Source: Streptomyces pseudovenezuelae (lineage in GTDB: Bacteria; Actinomycetota; Actinomycetes; Streptomycetales; Streptomycetaceae). Taken from it: DNA of 64,000 nt. Within the stretch, counting starts at the first letter, position 1, and each line of letters begins with the position of its first letter. The stretch lies in NCBI RefSeq assembly GCF_001513955.1, contig NZ_KQ948145.1:710212-774211 (forward strand). Direction: 5' to 3'. The notes below the pieces were generated by a model. That model was not told the origin of the DNA, made no database searches, and saw only the letters and a list, made by a program, of their open reading frames with translations. This document shows, one piece after another, positions 55,809 to 64,000 of the stretch. The position numbers and the translations under genes were made by a program.

Positions 55809-56210
55809 TCAGGCCGCGGCCAGCTCGCACCACACGTACTTCCCCCGGTTGCCGTGTCTGGCCAGCGGCTGCCACCCCCACAGGTCGGCGCACGCCTTCA
55901 CCAGGGTCAGCCCCCGCCCACCCTCCCCCAGTACATCCAACTCCCCTGGTGGCTCGGGCGGTTCGGGGTCCGCGTCCCACGCCCCGATCCGCAGCACCCC
56001 CGCCGCCCAGCGCACCCGCAACGCCGACGGCCCCTTCGTATGCCGTACGGCGTTGGAGACCAACTCCGCCGCGAGCAGCTCCGCGGTGTCCGTCAGCCGG
56101 ATCAGGCCGTGCATCGTCAGGATCAGGCGGAGGGTGCGGCGGGCCACCGTGACGGCTCGGACGTCGTTCGGGATGTAGAGCGTGTACTCCCAGGGTTCAC
56201 TTTCGGGCAT
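55809..56210 (-). CDS. HATPase_c anti-sigma-like ATP-binding protein
   Basis: A 133-residue GHKL ATPase of the type accompanying XRE/DUF397 pairs in Streptomyces. The N box is LLAAELVSNAVRHTKGP, G1-like IGAWDADPE, and G2 GEGGRGLTLVKACAD; the last conserved strand is GKYVWCEL. It is divergent from the XRE gene, with about 170 bases between them. Despite the anti-sigma-like fold, no sigma gene is adjacent, so the partner is probably one of the two neighbours or a distant protein. Confidence 0.88.
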   Translation of the reverse strand: MPESEPWEYTLYIPNDVRAVTVARRTLRLILTMHGLIRLTDTAELLAAELVSNAVRHTKGPSALRVRWAAGVLRIGAWDADPEPPEPPGELDVLGEGGRGLTLVKACADLWGWQPLARHGNRGKYVWCELAAA

Positions 56211-56384
56211 GCGTCAACTCCGTTTCGGTGAAGGGTGGTTGGGTGCGGTGGCGGTGCCGCGTTCGTCATGGCGGGACGGAGCGGTGCACTTCCGCAGAGT
56301 AAGCGTCGCGTCACCGACAGTAGGGGTAACATGTATGTCGGAGCAAGGTGATCCCGTAATTCGACCCCGAACGAGGAGTGGTGG

Positions 56385-57218
56385 ATGGTCCAGAGGCGCG
56401 AACCGACCGCACGTCAGATGCGCCTCGGAGTCGAACTACGAAGGCTCCGTGAAGCCGCGGGGCTGACCACCATCGAGGCCGCTGCGCTGCTGGGGGTGAA
56501 CCGGGTTCAGATCACCCACATCGAATCCGGCATCACCGGCGTGAGCGAGCAGCGGGTACGCCGTCTCGCCTCCCACTACGCCTGCACCGACCAGGAGTTC
56601 GTCGACGCCCTGATCTCCATGGCCACCGACCGGACGCGCGGCTGGTGGGAGGAGTACCGGGGCCTGCTGCCCACACCTTTCCTGGACCTGTCGGAGCTGG
56701 AGCACCACGCCCGGTTCCTGCACCACGTGGCCGTCCTGTATGTGCCGGGCCTGTTGCAGACGGAGGACTACGCGCGTGCCGTCTTCTCGTCCAGGCTGCC
56801 CGAACTCCCGCATGAAGAGCTTGAGCTGCGCATCCAGCACCGCAAGGCGCGCCAGAAGATCGCCATCCCGTACAAGGCACTGATCCATGAGGCGGCGCTT
56901 CGCATCAGGGTCAAAGATCGCGCCACCTCAAAGGCCCAGCTCGCACGGCTTCTTGAGCTCTCCGATGCGGAGCATGTGACCTTGCGCGCCATTCCGTTCG
57001 ACCTGGACGACTTCGCCGCCTCCAGCACGATGACGTACGCGGGTGGCCCCCTGCCCAAACTGGACACCGTGGTGCGAGACGCGCCTCATGGCTCGGTCCT
57101 CATCGATTCCGAGGCGCAACTCACCATTTACCGAACCCGCTTCCTTAGGGTGGAGGCCGTGTCACTGGGGCCGAACGAGTCCCGCGACTTCATCCACCGG
57201 CTGGCAAAGGAGCTGTGA
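56385..57218 (+). CDS. XRE-family regulator with DUF5753 domain (WhiJ-like)
   Basis: A 277-residue regulator. The helix-turn-helix is LGVELRRLREAAGLTTIEAAALLGVNRVQITHIESGITGVSEQRVRRLASHY; the C-terminal DUF5753 sensor region has HHVAVLYVPGLLQTEDYARAV and IHEAALR. GAGGAG precedes the ATG. The DUF397 gene follows seven bases downstream, the standard two-gene unit that includes whiJ and the abaA-locus genes, many of which affect development. Confidence 0.9.
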   Translation: MVQRREPTARQMRLGVELRRLREAAGLTTIEAAALLGVNRVQITHIESGITGVSEQRVRRLASHYACTDQEFVDALISMATDRTRGWWEEYRGLLPTPFLDLSELEHHARFLHHVAVLYVPGLLQTEDYARAVFSSRLPELPHEELELRIQHRKARQKIAIPYKALIHEAALRIRVKDRATSKAQLARLLELSDAEHVTLRAIPFDLDDFAASSTMTYAGGPLPKLDTVVRDAPHGSVLIDSEAQLTIYRTRFLRVEAVSLGPNESRDFIHRLAKEL

Positions 57219-57225
57219 GACCCCC

Positions 57226-57414
57226 ATGGACCACTGGAAGAAGTCTTCGTACTCGGGCGAGGGCGACGGCAACGAATGCGTCGAGATAGCCACCTCCCCC
57301 ACCCACGTATCCATCCGCGACTCCAAAGCCCCGACCGGAGCCGCCCTCACCCTCCCCACCCCCGCCTTCACGGTCTTTCTCAACGCCCTCAAAGGCACTC
57401 CCGAAACCCGGTAA
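57226..57414 (+). CDS. DUF397 protein
   Basis: A 62-residue DUF397 protein. The diagnostic pattern WKKSSYSGEGDGNECVEIA ... VSIRDSKAP is present, with phenylalanine-rich C-terminal AFTVFLNALK. Part of the XRE-DUF397 pair; members of this class modulate the XRE partner. Good length for the family. Confidence 0.9.
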   Translation: MDHWKKSSYSGEGDGNECVEIATSPTHVSIRDSKAPTGAALTLPTPAFTVFLNALKGTPETR

Positions 57415-57480
57415 CCCCGCGTAACCCCTCCTGCTAGCCTGCGCAGCACCGCGTATCGACCAGGCCAGGGGGACCGTCGT

Positions 57481-58440
57481 ATGGGCGAAAGTGCTGTCGG
57501 CGAGGCCTCACCACTGGTGACCGACCCGTTCGACGCGGTGCCTGGACTCGCGCCGCTGCGGGCCGCCGCGTGGGACCAGGACTGGGCGGCCACGCGGGCG
57601 TTCTTCGAGGAGATCCCCGACACCGAGACCGACGGCGTCTCCTTCGCGGCGGTGCTGCTCGCCGGGGTCGAGCGGACCGAGTGGTTCCTGGAGAAGGCCG
57701 TGCGGGACCGGCCCGACGCCCCCCTCCCCCGCACCCTGCTCGCCGAGCGGTACATCCACCTCGGCTGGCGGGCCCGTGGGCGCGGGCCCGGCGCTGACCT
57801 CTCGTGGGACCAGGCCGAGCAGTTCCAGGACTGGCTGCGCAAGGCGGAGTTGCTGCTGATCGAGGTGTGCGCGCGGGAGCCGGCGTACGTCCCGGCGTGG
57901 ACGGCCCGGCTGGCGACCGCCCGTGGGCTGACGCTGGGGCAGTCCGAGGCCCGGCGGCGCTACGACCGGCTGGCGGAGCACGACCCGCACCACGTCCTCG
58001 CGCAGTCACGGTTGCTTCAGCAGCTGTGCCCCAAGTGGGGCGGTTCGTGGGAGGCGGCGCACGGCTTCGCGCAGGAGTGCGCGAGTGCCGCGCCGGAGGG
58101 GTCGCGGGCCGGCGTCCTGGTCGCCGAGGCCCATCTGGAGCACTGCGCCGAGCTGGACGGTGCCCAGGCCGGGGAGTACCTGCGGGACGTGTCCGTCCGC
58201 GACGAACTGCGCCGCGCCGCCCGCGCGTCCGTCCTGCACCCCGGGCACCGTCGCGGCTGGGCGTGGACCGACAGCCACAGCACCTTCGCCCTGGCCTTCT
58301 CCCTGGGCGGCCATCCCGGCGACGCCGCCCGGCACTTCACCGCCCTGGGCGACACGGTGTCCGAGTCCTTCTGGCGGAACGTGCCCGACTGGAAGACCCG
58401 GTTCACGGAGTTCCGCACCGCCGCGTCGGCGACGCTCTGA
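57481..58440 (+). CDS. Hypothetical TPR-like helical protein
   Basis: A 319-residue, mostly alpha-helical soluble protein; helices such as LRAAAWDQDWAATRAFFEEI, AELLLIEVCAREPAYVPAWTARL and AAHGFAQECASAAPEG resemble degenerate tetratricopeptide repeats. No signal peptide or catalytic motif. AGGGGGA lies before the ATG. The stop is only 17 bases from the M16 peptidase gene, so the two are probably one operon and may work together. Confidence 0.75.
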   Translation: MGESAVGEASPLVTDPFDAVPGLAPLRAAAWDQDWAATRAFFEEIPDTETDGVSFAAVLLAGVERTEWFLEKAVRDRPDAPLPRTLLAERYIHLGWRARGRGPGADLSWDQAEQFQDWLRKAELLLIEVCAREPAYVPAWTARLATARGLTLGQSEARRRYDRLAEHDPHHVLAQSRLLQQLCPKWGGSWEAAHGFAQECASAAPEGSRAGVLVAEAHLEHCAELDGAQAGEYLRDVSVRDELRRAARASVLHPGHRRGWAWTDSHSTFALAFSLGGHPGDAARHFTALGDTVSESFWRNVPDWKTRFTEFRTAASATL

Positions 58441-58457
58441 GGGAGACGACACCCGAC

Positions 58458-60212
58458 ATGACCACGCACGAGGAACTCGACGCCCTCGACGGCATCGTCC
58501 GCCACACCACCGTCCACGGCATCCCCACCCTCTTCGCCCCGCGCGCAGGCGAGATCACCGCCGGACTCTTCTTCCGGGTGGGCCACGCCGACGAGACCCT
58601 GCCCACGGCCGGCATCACGCACCTGGTGGAGCACCTCGCCCTGTACCACCTGGGCCTGTCCGACCTGCACTACAACGGCGCCACGGCGAGCACGTACACC
58701 CTCTTCCACGTCACCGGAGACGAGACGGAGGTCGTCACCTACCTCAACAGCGTGTGCACGGCCCTGCGCGACCTGCCGATGGACCGGCTGGAGACGGAGA
58801 AGGAGATCCTGCGCACGGAGGCGGGCAGCCGCGGCCAGGGACCCATGTCCCAGATGCCGCTGTGGCGTTACGGCGCCCAGGGCTACGGCCTGTCCAGCTA
58901 CGACGAACTCGGCACCCGGAGCCTGACGGCCGACCAGGTGCGCCACTGGGCCGAGACCCGCTTCACCCGGGACAACGCCGTACTGTTCCTCACCGCGGAC
59001 CGGGTACCGGACGGCCTGGACCTCACCCTGCCCGCCGGCCGGCGCTTCCCCACCCCCGCCCCGTCCAGCGCGCTCCCCGTCACACCCGCCTTCCTCCGCG
59101 GCGAGGACGGCCATCTCGTCTTCACCTCCGTCGTGCGGCGCTCCACCGCGGCCGCCGTGTTCGCCGAGGTGCTGGGCCGCGCCCTCTTCCAGGACCTGCG
59201 CCAGAAGGGCGGCTACTCCTACTCGGCGGAGGCCGACTACTCCTCGCGCGACGCCGACTTCGCCACCCTGACCGCGTATGCCGACGCGCTGCCGCAGAAG
59301 CAGGACGCGGCGGTCGGCGGGTTCGTCGACGTCTTCGCCCGGCTGCGCGCGGGCCGTATCGGGCAGTCCGAACTGGACTCCGCGCGCGGGAAGTTGCTCA
59401 GGCGCTACGACGTCCCCGACCTCGGCGCGGCCCTGTTGCCGTCGTACGCGCTCAGCCTGTTGACCGGCCACCGGATCCTGACTCCCGAGCAGCACCGGGA
59501 CGAGCTCAAGGGGGTCGGGATCGACGACTTGCGCGAGGCGGCCCGCGAGGCGTGGGACGGCGGGCTGCTCCAGGTACCGGCCCGGGGCGCCGAGTGGGCG
59601 GGCCTCACCCCGGCCCCCCGCTTCTCGCCGTCCGGGGTCTCCGGCACCCTGCACCCGTCCCTGGAGGACGACGACGTCACGCTGATCATCGGGGAGACGG
59701 GCGTGACGCTGTCGACGCCGGGCGGTCTGGTCACCGTGCGGTACGACGCCTGCGCCGCGATGACCACCCGCCCCGACGGGGGCCGGTGTCTGACCGGCCT
59801 CGACGGCTTCCGGATCGCGGTGGAGCCGACCCTGTTCGGGGAGGTCACGGCCGAGCGGATCGCCGTACTGGACAAGGCCGTTCCCGCCGACGCGATCGTC
59901 CCGCTGCCGATGCGCCCGGTGGAGGAGATCCCCCAGCCACGCGAACGGTCGGCCGCCGACCCGCGGACTCCGGCGCGGGGGCCGCAAGAGACCGCGGACG
60001 GGAAGCGGGCCGGACGGGTGACGGGCCACTTCGTCCTCGTGACCGCGCTGGCCGCGCTGTGGCCCGTCCTCCTCGTCGCCCTGGTCGTCAACGGGATCAA
60101 GGACTCGGCCCCGATGGGACTCGCCGCGATCGCCGGATTCGCGCTGGAGTTCCTGCTGATCCGCGCCGCCCGCAACCTGTACCGGACCGGGCAGCCGACT
60201 ACTCCACCGTGA
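58458..60212 (+). CDS. M16 metallopeptidase with C-terminal membrane domain
   Basis: A 584-residue insulinase-type peptidase. The inverted zinc motif HxxEH is HLVEH at 55-59, and a conserved acidic helix follows (LETEKEILRTEAG, probably supplying the distal glutamate). Typical M16 features include LRQKGGYSYSAEADYSSRDADFATLTAYADA. After residue 400 the protein departs from the family: a probable beta-rich segment (TLIIGETGVTLSTPGGLVTVRYDACAAM) and two membrane spans near the C terminus (FVLVTALAALWPVLLVALVV and GLAAIAGFALEFLLI). The catalytic domain would face the cytoplasm, since there is no signal peptide. The last 14 bases overlap glmS convergently. Confidence 0.85.
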   Translation: MTTHEELDALDGIVRHTTVHGIPTLFAPRAGEITAGLFFRVGHADETLPTAGITHLVEHLALYHLGLSDLHYNGATASTYTLFHVTGDETEVVTYLNSVCTALRDLPMDRLETEKEILRTEAGSRGQGPMSQMPLWRYGAQGYGLSSYDELGTRSLTADQVRHWAETRFTRDNAVLFLTADRVPDGLDLTLPAGRRFPTPAPSSALPVTPAFLRGEDGHLVFTSVVRRSTAAAVFAEVLGRALFQDLRQKGGYSYSAEADYSSRDADFATLTAYADALPQKQDAAVGGFVDVFARLRAGRIGQSELDSARGKLLRRYDVPDLGAALLPSYALSLLTGHRILTPEQHRDELKGVGIDDLREAAREAWDGGLLQVPARGAEWAGLTPAPRFSPSGVSGTLHPSLEDDDVTLIIGETGVTLSTPGGLVTVRYDACAAMTTRPDGGRCLTGLDGFRIAVEPTLFGEVTAERIAVLDKAVPADAIVPLPMRPVEEIPQPRERSAADPRTPARGPQETADGKRAGRVTGHFVLVTALAALWPVLLVALVVNGIKDSAPMGLAAIAGFALEFLLIRAARNLYRTGQPTTPP

Positions 60213-62046
60213 CGGACTTCGCCAGGTTCCGGGGCTGGTCCACCTCGTTGCCCCGGGCGGTGGCCAGCTCACAGGCGAACACCTGCAACGGCACCGTCGC
60301 CACCAGCGGCTGCAGCAGCGTCGGCGTGGCCGGAATCCGGATCAGGTGATCGGCGTACGGCACCACCGCCTCGTCGCCCTCCTCCGCGATCACGATCGTG
60401 CGCGCTCCCCGGGCCCGGATCTCCTGGATGTTGGACACGATCTTGTCGTGGATCACCGACCGCCCCCGAGGCGAGGGCACGACCACGACCACGGGCAGGT
60501 CTTCCTCGATCAGGGCGATCGGCCCGTGCTTCAACTCCCCTGCCGCGAAGCCCTCGGCGTGCATGTAGGCGAGCTCCTTGAGCTTCAGCGCGCCTTCGAG
60601 GGCCACCGGATAGCCGACGTGCCGGCCGAGGAACAGCACGGTGTTCTTGGCGGCCAGCGACCGTGCCAGCGCCCGCACCGGCTCCATCGTCTCCAGCACC
60701 CGCTCGACCTCACCGGAGATGTGCGACAGGTCCCGGATGACGGCGGAGATCTCGTCGCCCCACTTGGTGCCGCGCACCTGCCCCAGGTACAGCGCCACCA
60801 GGTAGCACGCCACGAGCTGTGTCAGGAACACCTTCGTCGACGCCACGGCGACCTCGGGTCCCGCGTGCGTGTACAGCACGGCGTCCGACTCGCGGGGGAT
60901 CGTCGAGCCGTTGGTGTTGCAGATCGCGAGCACCTTGGAACCCTGCTCGCGGGCGTGCCGCAGCGCCATGAGCGTGTCCATGGTCTCCCCTGACTGGGAG
61001 ATGGCGATCACGAGGGAGCGCGGCCCGAGGATCGGGTCCCGGTACCGGAATTCACTGGCCAGCTCCACCTCGCACGGAATCCGGGTCCAGTGCTCGATGG
61101 CGTACTTGGCGATGAGCCCCGCGTGGAAGGCCGTACCGCAGGCGACGATCACGACCTTGTCCACCTCCCGCAGCTCGGACGCGCTGATCCGCACCTCGTC
61201 CAGGGTCAGGGAGCCGGCCGCGTCGATCCGGCCGAGCAGCGTGTCGGCGACCGCCTTCGGCTGCTCGGCGATCTCCTTGAGCATGAAGTAGTCGTAGCCG
61301 CCCTTCTCGGCGGCGGAGGCGTCCCAGTCGATGTGGAAGGAGCGGACCTCGGCGTCCCGCCCGTCGAAGCCGGTGACGGTCACCCCGTCCCTCCTCAGCT
61401 CCACGACCTGGTCCTGACCGAGCTCGATCGCGGAGCGGGTGTGGGCGATGAACGCGGCGACGTCGGAGGCGAGAAAGGCCTCGCCCTCGCCGACGCCGAC
61501 GACCAGGGGCGAGTTCCGCCGGGCGCCGACCACGACATCCGGCTCGTCCGCGTGCACCGCGACCAGTGTGAACGCCCCCTCCAGCCGCCGGCACACCAGC
61601 CGCATGGCCTCCGCGAGGTCGGCGGTCGCGGAGAACTCCTCGGCCAGCAGATGCGCGACGACCTCGGTGTCGGTCTCGGAGGCCAGCTCGTGCCCCCGCT
61701 CCTCCAGCTCGGCCCGCAGCGCGGCGAAGTTCTCGATGATCCCGTTGTGGACGACCGACACCCGGCCCGCGTTGTCCAGATGAGGATGCGCGTTGACGTC
61801 CGTCGGCCCGCCGTGCGTGGCCCACCGTGTGTGCCCGATGCCGGTGTGCCCCGTCGGCAGCGGCCGGTCCACCAGCTCCTTCTCCAGATTGACCAGCTTC
61901 CCGGCCTTCTTCGCCGCCGCCAGCCCGCCGTCCGCCAGCACGGCGACCCCTGCCGAGTCGTACCCCCGGTACTCCAGCCGTTTCAGCCCGGCCATCACGA
62001 CATCGAGCGCCGACTGCGACCCCACGTATCCCACGATTCCGCACAT
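60199..62046 (-). CDS. glmS: Glucosamine-6-phosphate synthase, isomerising
   Basis: A 615-residue enzyme that converts fructose-6-phosphate and glutamine to glucosamine-6-phosphate, the first step to UDP-GlcNAc. The N-terminal glutaminase begins MCGIVGYVG with the nucleophilic Cys2; GHTRWATHGGP and NGIIENFAALR follow. Two SIS domains (about residues 290-430 and 460-600) have ISQSGETMDTLMAL and the C-terminal sequence LAKSVTVE. ATG 62046 is fixed by Cys2. Confidence 0.97.
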   Translation of the reverse strand: MCGIVGYVGSQSALDVVMAGLKRLEYRGYDSAGVAVLADGGLAAAKKAGKLVNLEKELVDRPLPTGHTGIGHTRWATHGGPTDVNAHPHLDNAGRVSVVHNGIIENFAALRAELEERGHELASETDTEVVAHLLAEEFSATADLAEAMRLVCRRLEGAFTLVAVHADEPDVVVGARRNSPLVVGVGEGEAFLASDVAAFIAHTRSAIELGQDQVVELRRDGVTVTGFDGRDAEVRSFHIDWDASAAEKGGYDYFMLKEIAEQPKAVADTLLGRIDAAGSLTLDEVRISASELREVDKVVIVACGTAFHAGLIAKYAIEHWTRIPCEVELASEFRYRDPILGPRSLVIAISQSGETMDTLMALRHAREQGSKVLAICNTNGSTIPRESDAVLYTHAGPEVAVASTKVFLTQLVACYLVALYLGQVRGTKWGDEISAVIRDLSHISGEVERVLETMEPVRALARSLAAKNTVLFLGRHVGYPVALEGALKLKELAYMHAEGFAAGELKHGPIALIEEDLPVVVVVPSPRGRSVIHDKIVSNIQEIRARGARTIVIAEEGDEAVVPYADHLIRIPATPTLLQPLVATVPLQVFACELATARGNEVDQPRNLAKSVTVE

Positions 62047-62548
62047 GCGCGGCAGCCTAGGCGGCGAGAGCCACCGGATCACGGCACTTCGTGCCCGAAT
62101 CCGGATATCGCGGCACCGGCGAGAACGAGCCAACCCGTTCCGCCACTCCCCCATCATCCTCACCGACTCATCACAGAAGAACCACAGGATCGCCTTGCCC
62201 TCACAGGCCTCACACCCTCCTAGGACCACACCCGACCCAGGGCGTCTTCACGCCAGGGCAGCGGAAAGCCCTTGCTCGTACTCCCGACCACCTGCCTAAA
62301 GTGGTCGCGCTTGACCGGATCATGACCAATCCGGGAGGGCACGCACGACAGTCAGCGACCGGGGGAACAGTGTCGCTACGGGGGAGGGACCGTCCGTGCC
62401 GCACCATCTGCAATCTGCGTGTCCCACGCCCGCCTGCCGAAGGCGTCCCTGACGCCCGGCAAGGCGAGGCCGACTCGTTTTCTTCACGACCCCTGAGCCG
62501 CCATCGGCAGGCTCCCGGTCGGTTCCTTGCGATGAAAGGGATGCGCCC
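62047..62548. other. 502-base gap between glmS and the lectin-domain gene
   Basis: A divergent promoter region. It holds an inverted repeat, GACCAC (62286-62291) and GTGGTC (62301-62306), and a TTGACC hexamer at 62311-62316 with no convincing -10. A long leader for the lectin-domain gene is possible. I looked for a c-di-AMP (ydaO-type) riboswitch and did not find its pattern. Confidence 0.35.
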
Positions 62549-64000
62549 TTGCGTTCCAGACCACCCGCCTTCCGGATACCGGCATCAGGAAGGCAAGGGC
62601 TTTTCGCCCGTGTCGTTCTCCTTCTGAGCGCGGTCGCGATGCTGGCCACGCTCGCGGTTCGGCCCGATCTCGCGGGACTCCTCGCGGGTGACGCCTCGAC
62701 CCGCTCCAGCGACAGGCCGGACGACTGGTTCGACACCACGACCGACGAACAGCTGCGGTTCGACCAGTGCCTGATGGCCGATGCAGTGCGTCTGGGCGGG
62801 CCGGGCATGTACGGCCTCGCCCAGGACGCCCTGAACCAGACGCCGGAGAGGCTGCGCGAACTGGCCGCCATGGACGGCGCGTTCGACGGCCCGCTGCGCC
62901 AGGCCCACGAGAAGGACGAGAGCGCCTGGAAGGCCAACTGGGAGCGCCTGCTCGCGAACAGGAACGCCTGGGAGAAGCCCCTCGACGGCCTGACGACCCC
63001 GCACGGGTTCAACGAATCGACCTTCCACCATGTGCCCGGCGTCCACGACGGCGAGGACTTCTACGACCAGACCGGCCTGGGCAAGTGGGCCGGAGGACCC
63101 AACTGGAACGAAGAGTTCAACTTCTACGATCCGACTCCCGAGGCCGACGGCAAGACCGTCCAGGCCGTCAAGGACCTCGGTACACCGCTCTACGGCGAAA
63201 AGCCCTACGATCCGTCCCTCCCGGCCGGGGAGCGGGATCGGCAGTACTACGAACAGCTGGCGTTCGAGGCCATGTTCGACCCGTTCCACGGGAAGGGTGC
63301 CGACGACGCCCGTCTCTTCCTGGCCTCCGGCGGTTTCCCCCGTACCGCCCCCGAGCCGGGCACGGTCGAGTACCGCATCGCCGTAGAGGACATGAAGACC
63401 CGCTTCGCGTCCTGCGGCTGGCGGGATCCGATCGACCCGAACAGGACCCTGCGCCAGGTGGAGGACACCGCCACGCAGGAGTGGCAGCAGGAGATCGCCT
63501 CCCAGGCCGCCCAGCGCAACCAGATCCTCACCGCCAACCGCGACGCCACCACGGCTCTGACCAAGGGCGCCGAGTCGATGGCGGATCTGCTCGGCCAGTC
63601 GTGGATCGCCGATCACCTGGCCCGCTGGCAGGACTACTGGTCCCCCGGTGGCCTCGGCTGGATCGGTGACTCCCCGGCGGTCATCCAGGTCGAAGCGGCT
63701 CAGGGCAAGTGCCTCGACGTGGCCGGTGCGAAGAAGACCGACGGCACCCCCGTACAGCTGTACACCTGCAACAACACCGAGGGACAGCAGTGGCAGTTGG
63801 AGGCGTCCGGTGACGCCTACGCCCTGATCAACGTCAACTCCCAGAAGTGCCTCGACGTCCAGAGCAGCAACCCCGCCAACGGCACGAAGATCCAGATCTG
63901 GACCTGCAACGGCAGCAAGGCCCAGCAGTGGAACTTCGACGTCCGCGCGGCGGGAGAGCTCCGCAACGTGGTCACGGACAAGTGCCTGGACCTGCACACC
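62549..64000 (+). CDS. Secreted protein with ricin-type lectin domain, 5' part
   Basis: Partial at the right edge: at least 484 codons, no stop. A TTG start at 62549 has AAAGGGA upstream and gives a basic n-region followed by a hydrophobic signal (VVLLLSAVAMLATLAV). Residues about 70-390 are a domain of unknown function, rich in Trp, Tyr and Asp (FNESTFHHVPGVHDGEDFYDQTG, LGKWAGGPNWNEEFNFYDP). From about residue 390 a ricin B-type beta-trefoil begins: repeats with CLDV, VQLYTCNNTEGQQWQLE and IQIWTCNGSKAQQWNF. The lectin domain suggests binding of polysaccharide; a toxin or enzyme domain may lie beyond the window. Confidence 0.85.
   Translation, partial: MRSRPPAFRIPASGRQGLFARVVLLLSAVAMLATLAVRPDLAGLLAGDASTRSSDRPDDWFDTTTDEQLRFDQCLMADAVRLGGPGMYGLAQDALNQTPERLRELAAMDGAFDGPLRQAHEKDESAWKANWERLLANRNAWEKPLDGLTTPHGFNESTFHHVPGVHDGEDFYDQTGLGKWAGGPNWNEEFNFYDPTPEADGKTVQAVKDLGTPLYGEKPYDPSLPAGERDRQYYEQLAFEAMFDPFHGKGADDARLFLASGGFPRTAPEPGTVEYRIAVEDMKTRFASCGWRDPIDPNRTLRQVEDTATQEWQQEIASQAAQRNQILTANRDATTALTKGAESMADLLGQSWIADHLARWQDYWSPGGLGWIGDSPAVIQVEAAQGKCLDVAGAKKTDGTPVQLYTCNNTEGQQWQLEASGDAYALINVNSQKCLDVQSSNPANGTKIQIWTCNGSKAQQWNFDVRAAGELRNVVTDKCLDLHT

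Noticed and set aside
62300..62548. c-di-AMP riboswitch before the lectin-domain gene
   Set aside because: The location is suggestive because such switches precede secreted wall proteins in Streptomyces, but I could not find the conserved sequence pattern by eye. A covariance-model search would settle it.

Overview
The window comes from a Streptomyces chromosome or a very close relative. Evidence: very high G+C with strong third-position bias, GTG and TTG starts, the developmental genes bldM, whiD and the sigma gene shbA side by side, a class E sortase substrate (LAETG), an XRE/DUF397/HATPase triad, and intergenic repeats I know from Streptomyces. It is core chromosome. I see no integrase, transposase, phage block, CRISPR array, rRNA or tRNA.

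Layout. 0.3-2.7 kb: a membrane protein and a sortase-anchored surface protein on divergent strands. 2.7-6.2 kb: a ChoD-type GMC oxidoreductase and GabD2-type succinic semialdehyde dehydrogenase, probably one operon. 6.3-17.6 kb: six co-directional Ser/Thr kinase genes. Five encode an internal kinase domain, one membrane span and a similar external domain; one of those five is a pseudokinase, and the sixth gene encodes a short soluble kinase. 17.9-22.2 kb: a secreted serine hydrolase, glpD and a nucleotide-sugar dehydrogenase homologue without its catalytic cysteine. 22.3-27.4 kb: guaB3, guaB, shbA, bldM and, divergently, whiD. 27.5-30.7 kb: a LysR regulator, MOSC protein, short-chain dehydrogenase and SnoaL-like protein. 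30.8-33.0 kb: groES-groEL under two CIRCE operators. 33.1-40.6 kb: two coupled lipoprotein polysaccharide deacetylases, a methyltransferase, an ECF42 sigma/DGPF-protein operon with a matching promoter, an FG-GAP protein and an LCP ligase. 40.8-44.5 kb: a LacI regulator and a GH3 glycosidase, with operators on the glycosidase promoter. 44.5-55 kb: the tRNA t6A genes (tsaD, tsaB, tsaE) with rimI, then a hydrolase, alr, an M23 peptidase, bifunctional nnr and acpS. 55-60 kb: a phosphatase, the XRE/DUF397/HATPase triad, and a TPR-like plus M16-peptidase pair. 60.2-64 kb: glmS and the 5' part of a secreted lectin-domain gene running off the window.

The order choD, guaB3, guaB, sigma factor, Wbl gene, groEL/groES, tsaD, rimI, tsaB, tsaE, alr, nnr, glmS follows the Mycobacterium tuberculosis block Rv3409c-Rv3436c as I remember it. 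The window can therefore be read as an old actinobacterial housekeeping backbone into which Streptomyces-specific modules (kinase array, bldM, ECF42, GH3) were inserted. Many genes bear on the cell envelope: alr, glmS, M23 peptidase, LCP ligase, deacetylases, serine hydrolase, LD-transpeptidase-like protein and possibly the kinases.

All identifications come from reading the sequence and recalling protein families; no search was run.
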